From positions 15,906,242-15,970,241 of the forward strand of contig CM042564.1 in assembly GCA_023630585.1 (NCBI GenBank): a DNA stretch of 64,000 nucleotides. Direction: 5' to 3'. The notes below the pieces were generated by a model. It made no database searches. It saw nothing but the letters and a program-made list of their open reading frames with translations, and was not told where the DNA came from. Both the position numbers and the translations under genes were made by a program. This document shows positions 59,146 through 64,000 of the stretch, piece by piece (within the stretch, counting starts at the first letter, position 1; each line of letters begins with the position of its first letter). Source of the stretch: Cranoglanis bouderius (Eukaryota; Chordata; Actinopteri; Siluriformes; Cranoglanididae).

Positions 59146-60499
59146 ATGTGACCGTTTTTCTTCCCTAGTTTCATAAATATTTTGTCTTTTATATTTCACA
59201 CAATTATTTATGCTTAGATTCCTTAAGATATCTTAAGTTGCAACAGAGAGGTTAGAGGCAGCTGGGAGGTATGCGAAGTCATGTAAATGTTTTCATTACA
59301 GTTGCAATTTTCTGAGAAGACAGCAGAGGGCTCTAAAGAGAACACACACTGTTCCTTTAATGCATGTGTCACTGAGCAGAGTCCACTCATGCAAGGCAGA
59401 ATTGAAGCTTTGCTGCAGCTGGGAACTCACTCAGAGAAACGCCAAGGATACTGGCTTTATTCAAAACCACTCCACGCAATAAAGAAAAAGGCGTCTCACA
59501 ACATGATTGTAAATTTATCATTATTTTGCCACAGCATCTCCCCCTAGAATTACACTATCCTTGTTTCTGTGCAAAGTCCCGTCTCTCATGTTCTCACCTG
59601 TGACCAAGTTCTCTAATTATCTGGCACAGCTTCTTAACCTCCCTGCTGATATGGGAGTGAGCTTCCTTCCCTCTGCGGTCAGTGTGAGAATCCTCAGGAG
59701 GTCGGCCATAGTCCTGCTGACCCTACTCGGGACAAAAGAAACACATGGACAAAATTGAAGTTTGAATGTAGAAATGGTTTTCACCTGGGTAATAATTATA
59801 CAGGAATACAATTAAGGTATATAATTGAATATAAAGTATATAAAACACAAACTGCACCTTTGAGAGTTAATTTAAATTGCAAAAGTAAACTAAAAAGTAG
59901 CAATAGTGGAAGAAATAGCAGAGGTAATAGTAGTAGTAGGGTCATTCCAGCTCAAGTGGTCCAATGCAGGTTGCTTGACTGTTTTTAATGTTATTATGTA
60001 TTTTTATTATTTTACTTGGTTATCTACGATGGCCATCTTTGTGTCATGGTACATAACAAATTTTGGTTATACAGAATTGACAGAAACTTCAATATCTCAG
60101 CTTAGTATGGTCCTAGCTTCTTGGAACAAAAACTGATCTCTAGAGCACATTACAAGGTACATGTACATATATAAACATTTTGCACATTCATGTTCCTTAG
60201 ACTTCGAACTTAAGCCTTATCTTTTTTTTTTTTTTCTTTTTTTTTAATAAATGGGTCAAGACAGTGCAATTTATTAAAAATTCCCCCTCACTTTCGGGTT
60301 GAATATCTCTGGTGGGGGACCAAATATGAACCTGAAATTTTGACAGAAATAAGTCCTCTATAGTAGCGTTCTGCTGTAAAAAATTGTGAGTTTGAGATTG
60401 TAGGTAATCTCTGCAGGACAGTGGAACCCAAGGGCCAGATTTGAAGAACCAGCCTGATCTATCATGGTGTACAGTTGGTATGTGTGAATAGATTTTATC
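59146..60499. other. Intergenic DNA, nothing firmly recognised
   Basis: No exon-like frame was accepted. A short AGTAGTAGTAG run lies near 59930 and a T-rich tract at 60222-60245. Confidence 0.4.
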
Positions 60500-60711
60500 C
60501 AAATATGGAAGTACAATGTTCAGTTGAGAGTTTCACAAATGACAGTGTCATAAACAGAGCTGTGGTGTTGTTTCTCTTGTGATAAAAGCAGCAAGTGACT
60601 TCTGAGCTGTATTCAATTATGCTTTTATCACAGGAGAATCAACACCATAGCTCTGTTTATGACATTGTTCATTTGTAAAACACCCAACTGAACACTGTAC
60701 TTCCATATTTG
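60500..60711. repeat. Large inverted repeat (palindrome) with 90-bp arms
   Basis: 60500-60590 pairs with about 60620-60711 (CAAATATGGAAGTACA.TGTTCAGTTG, CATAAACAGAGCT.TGGTGTTG and GTGATAAAAGCA in both arms), with a spacer of about 30 bases and few mismatches. It ends about 10 bases before the HINT3 duplicate. Confidence 0.88.
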
Positions 60712-60872
60712 AATTGATGGGTTGAACGTCTGCCATGTTGGATTGATGTGAGATGAACACGCGCGCACACCCGACTTTGAGAATGGCAAGCAGAGAAAAG
60801 AACAAAATGACAGTTATTATAAAAAGTGTATTTTCTGTAAGATCGTGAACAGGGAGATGGATACAGTTAATA

Positions 60873-62024
60873 TACACTCACTGAGCACTTTCTTAGGATT
60901 ACCTGTATACCTATCATGCAATTATGTAATCAGCCCATTGTGTGGCAGCAGTGCAGTACATAAAATCATGTAGATACAGTCCAGCAGCTTTGGGTGATGT
61001 TCACAACAACCATCTGAATGGGGGAAAATGTGATCTCAGTGATTTTGACAGTGGTATGATTGTTGGTGCCAGACGGGCTGGTTTGAGTATTTCTATAACT
61101 GCTGATCTGGGATTTTCACACACAACAGTCTCTAGAGTTTACTTAGAATACTGCAATAAAGAAAAAAAAACAACCAATGATCAGCAGTTCTGCAAACAGA
61201 ACTGCCTTGATGAGAGATGGTCAACAAGAATGGCCAGACTGGTTTGAGCGGACAGAAGGGCTACAGTAACTCAGATGACCACTCTGCTCAATTGTGGTAA
61301 GCAGAAAAGCATCTTGAGACAGATGGGCTACAACAGCCGGAAACCACATCGGGTTCCACTTCAGCCAAGAACAGAAAGCTGAGGCTGCAGTGGGCATAGG
61401 CTCACCAAAACTGTACAGTTGGGTTAGACTGGAAGACTGGAAAAACTTGGTCTGGTCTGATGAATCTCGATTTCTGCTGAGGCACACAGATGGTAGGGTC
61501 AGAATTTGGTGTCAACAGCATTAATCCATGGACCCAACCTACCTTGTGTCAGCAGTTGAGGCTTGTGGTGGTGGTGTAATGGTGTGGAGAATGTTTTCTT
61601 GGCACAGTTTGAGCCCCTTAATACCAATCAATCATCACTTGAATGCCACAGCCTATTTGAGTATTGTTGCTGACCATGTGCTTCCCTTCATGGCCACAAC
61701 TGAGATGACGACTGAGAAGTTGTCTCAAACTGGTTTCATAAACATGGCAATGAGTTCAGTGTTCTTCAGTGGCCTTCCCAGTCACTGGATCTGAATCCAA
61801 TAGAACACCTTTGGGATGCAGTATAACGGGAGATTCGCAGCATGAAAACACACCTCAAAAATCTGCAGGAACTGCATGATGCAGTCATGTCAACATGGAC
61901 CAAGATCTCAAAGGAATGTTTCCAACATCTTGTGGAATCCATGCCATGAAGAACTGAGGCTGTTTTGATGGCAAAGGGAGGCCATACAAAGTATTAATAT
62001 AGCATTCCTAATAAAGTGCTTGGT
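60873..62024 (+). mobile_element. Tc1-like transposon inside the HINT3 duplicate
   Basis: Left end TACACTCACTGAGCACTTTC after TA, right end CCTAATAAAGTGCTTGGTA (reverse complement TACCAAGCACTTTATTAGG). Length about 1.15 kb. It replaces the end of exon 1 and the first 200 bases or so of intron 1 in the duplicate. Confidence 0.85.
60942..61950 (+). pseudogene. Tc1-like transposase, broken
   Basis: DNA-binding half: LSDFDSGMIVGARRAGLSIS then FSHTTVSRVYLEYCN (60942-61247). Catalytic part in other frames: WKNLVWSDESRFLLRHTDG (about 61438-61494, first aspartate), ACGGGVMVWRMFSW (61558-61600) and QWPSQSLDLNPIEHLWDAV (about 61770-61826, final glutamate), ending ECFQHLVESMP. The second aspartate segment is corrupted. 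Frameshifts and a stop inside LWDAV*REIRS make it non-functional. Confidence 0.82.
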
Positions 62025-63053
62025 ATTGCTTGAGGTGTGGAAGGGGATTGTGTCAGATGGATTTCAAATGGGAATTTAATGTTAGAATATTGCATTCATA
62101 CAGTGGTGTATTATGTTTAGCTGTTTAGAGGTTGCTAAATGAATATATAGATGTATATTCATTCATTCGAGATGCCTGTAAAGTTACTTGGGCACTACTG
62201 TGGAAAAATGCACTATACAAGAATAAAAACTAGACAGATATAAATAGTTCTGCTAGTGCTACTGGAATATATACACACTACACATGTTTCTTTGGATTTC
62301 AGCTCTATAAGTCTTAATTTAATTTTCATTTATTTAAATGTCTTGTGCCAAGTTAAATAAAAGTAACATTAAAGATTGCTGTGCTTAACAGTTGTTAACC
62401 ATAAACAGTGCATGCTGTTATAGGAAAATAATCCACAGTAGGTTGAATTGATACGGATATGAAGTGGAGTTAGATTACCACCCCAGAATTGTTTCTTTTC
62501 AATAGCAGTACTGCCCAAAACACTTTATTCCTCTTATACCACTATAATTTGCCAATTTTTAATATATTAAATAGTCACATGTAGCTCACCAACCTCTTTT
62601 TTTTTTCTCTTGAATTTAATAAGACAATAAAACTCTTTCCATAAACATTAAATAAATGTTTCATTTTAATGATGCTTATTATTGGCGATAGATTATGTGG
62701 ATAACAGTCCCTGTGAATGAGCTACTATAGAAATGATAACATATTAGAAGGAGTGCATGAATATAAACCAGTTATTTGAATTACAGCTGGCACTACTGAA
62801 AATTAATCAACACCTTCTGACAAATTTGAGGCTGCTATTTAAAAACAAACACATTAAAAATGTTACATCATAATATGAGTATCCATTTTCAGGGTGCTTC
62901 AAAGTGTAAGTCAGGAGCAAAACTGGATCTGAAGGCAGACATTCAGTGGTCAGAAATTACAGTAGCTCAAATGATTATTTTAATCATGAAATATGGATTT
63001 TGGCAGGTTTTTATATACAAGTTATCCTTTCATTGTCCTGACATCCAGTTGTA
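62025..63053 (+). repeat. Intron 1 part of the HINT3 duplicate
   Basis: Matches 51670-53524 by eye in ordered blocks: AACTAGACAGATATA, GATTATGTGGAT..GTGAATGAG, TTTTCAGGGTGCTTCA and TTATCCTTTCATTGTCCTGA. The parental hAT (52619-53341) is absent here. The MITE with TTATACCAC at 62537 is shared. Confidence 0.8.
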
Positions 63054-64000
63054 CAGTTGCAATCAAAATTATTCAACCCCCATTGCAAATCAGGTTTATT
63101 GTCAAAATGGACAGACTTTCAGCTGTTTGCAATGAACAAATCAAACAAAAGCAATTAAAATAGTTCAACAAAACAAATGTTTCAAGTGGTTTTCCCAAAT
63201 TCAACTGAAAATGCAACTTATAATGACTTCTCCAGTTTCAAAATTATTCAACCCCCTGAATAGAATCCCTCACAACAGCACAAATATGCAAAACCGGTGT
63301 TGTCTCAACACATCTGATGCAATTAATCAAGGGCTTCATTAGTTGCACCAGGTGTGCTTGGGCTAGAACACATGATGTACCTAAATTGGCTAGGGGCAGA
63401 AAATACATGAAATACCTGGACGGGGCAGAAAAAGGAAGCTATCAATGGCTGCAACCAGATTTCTGAGAAGGCAGGTTGTGAAAAACCCTCAAGTGACTGC
63501 AAAAGACCTGCAGCAAGACTTGGTAGCAACAGGCACTGAGGTTTCAGTGAGCACAGTTTGGCGCGTACTAAATGCAGAAGGTTTCCATGCCAGAACTCCA
63601 AGACATACTCCACTACTGACCCAAAAGCACAAGAAAAGTTGGCTCAAAATCATATAAATAAGCCACAGAAGTTTCTGGATTCTGTTCTGTGGAGCGAGGA
63701 AACAAAACTGGAACCTTTTGGCACGATGGATCAGCGGTATGTCTGGAGGAAGAAGAATGAAGAAAGAACACTCTGCCCACAGTCAAGCATGGTGGTGGCT
63801 CAGTGATGCTCTAAGGCTGCTTTGCATCCTCTGGCACTGGAAACCTGCAGCATTTGGACGGCAAGATGGATTCATTGAAGTATCAGGAAATCCTAGGAGA
63901 AAACGTCATGCCGTCTCTGAGGAAGCTGAAGCTTGGGCATCATTGGACCTTCAACAGGACAATGATCCCAAGCATACCTCAAATTCCACCAAGGTTTGTT
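63054..64000 (+). mobile_element. Tc1-like transposon, cut by the window end
   Basis: Left end CAGTTGCAATCAAAATTATT with CAACCCCC, after TA at 63052-63053. A second TTCAAAATTATTCAACCCCC at 63236-63256 shows an internal direct-repeat binding site, as in IR/DR-type Tc1 elements. The right end lies beyond 64000. Confidence 0.85.
63445..64000 (+). pseudogene. Tc1-like transposase, partial and broken
   Basis: Frame one: ATRFLRRQVVKNPQVTAKDL, TEVSVSTVWRVLNAEGFHAR and TPLLTQKHKKSWLK (63445-63657, DNA-binding). The frame shifts, then LDSVLWSEETKLEPFG with the first catalytic acid in a W-S-E-E variant instead of W-S-D-E (about 63675-63722). The last bases read toward the Q-Q-D-N-D-P-K-H second-aspartate region (CAACAGGACAATGATCCCAAG) near 63952. 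Truncated by the window. Confidence 0.82.

Larger units (their letters stand above)
60722..63053 (+). pseudogene. Partial HINT3 duplicate (promoter, exon 1, intron 1)
   Basis: Direct-orientation copy of 51192-53524, about 9.5 kb downstream. It keeps the YY1-like TGCCATGTTGG (60731-60741), the CGCGCGCACAC tract, GAGAATGGCAAGCAG around the start codon (60783) and the KKCIFCKIVN coding bases. Intron 1 homology resumes at 62025 (TTGAGGTGTGGAAGGGGATTG) and continues to ATTGTCCTGACATCCAGTTG. Exon 1 has lost about 35 bases after the fourth codon and is frameshifted, so the ATG frame stops within about 20 codons. Its end and the start of intron 1 are missing. It cannot encode HINT3. Whether exons 2-5 were copied is not visible. 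Confidence 0.85.

Noticed and set aside
60783..60868. Functional second HINT3 start exon
   Set aside because: The frame is shifted by a deletion, stops soon after the CIFCKI region would be read, and has no splice donor.
63558..63806. Intact Tc1 transposase
   Set aside because: The DNA-binding and catalytic parts are in different frames with stops between them.

Overview
The window looks like vertebrate, almost certainly teleost fish, genomic DNA. The reasons are one intron-containing host gene with GT-AG introns (HINT3), very dense CA/GT and GA/CT microsatellites, many Tc1/mariner copies with TA target sites, hAT-type elements, an RTE-type LINE, an L2-type LINE tail and tRNA-headed SINE-like repeats. 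A catfish-like or other otophysan fish would fit the repeat mix, but that is a guess. There is no bacterial operon, CRISPR array or rRNA.

Layout. Bases 1-9,800 are AT-rich intergenic DNA with SINE-like repeats, CA tracts, Tc1 remnants and a 530-bp MITE with TA flanks. Bases 9,816-12,578 are a non-autonomous LTR retrotransposon (minus sense) with a 5-bp target duplication; it keeps a gag-like reading frame, and tandem repeats occupy the place of pol. Bases 15,203-16,580 are a fold-back derivative of a Tc1-like transposon. Bases 20,937-23,712 hold a large GA/CT hairpin and a Tc1 element interrupted by LINE and other transposase pieces. Bases 28,515-31,627 are a near full-length RTE-type LINE (minus sense) with a perfect 16-bp target duplication inside an older SINE-like repeat. 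Bases 31,760-42,100 are mostly unique, with a hAT-like element at 38,870-39,680. Bases 42,850-45,990 are a nest of DNA transposons, including a 424-bp hAT MITE with an 8-bp target duplication. An L2-type LINE 3' end lies at 47,857-49,165.

The only host gene I can support is HINT3 (histidine triad nucleotide-binding protein 3), plus strand, five coding exons between 51,329 and 57,606, 160 residues, with an intact HLHLHVL active-site motif. Intron 1 carries a MITE and a hAT remnant; intron 4 carries a Tc1 copy nested in an older mariner-like element.

The best find is a second, broken copy of the HINT3 promoter, exon 1 and intron 1 at about 60,722-63,053, in the same orientation 9.5 kb downstream. 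It is frameshifted, interrupted by one Tc1 element and bounded by a second Tc1 that runs off the window. The hAT remnant in the parental intron 1 is missing from the copy, which gives a relative order of events. Any copies of exons 2-5 would lie beyond the window. Several unique-looking blocks rich in homeobox-like TAAT motifs may be conserved non-coding elements, but this cannot be shown from one sequence.
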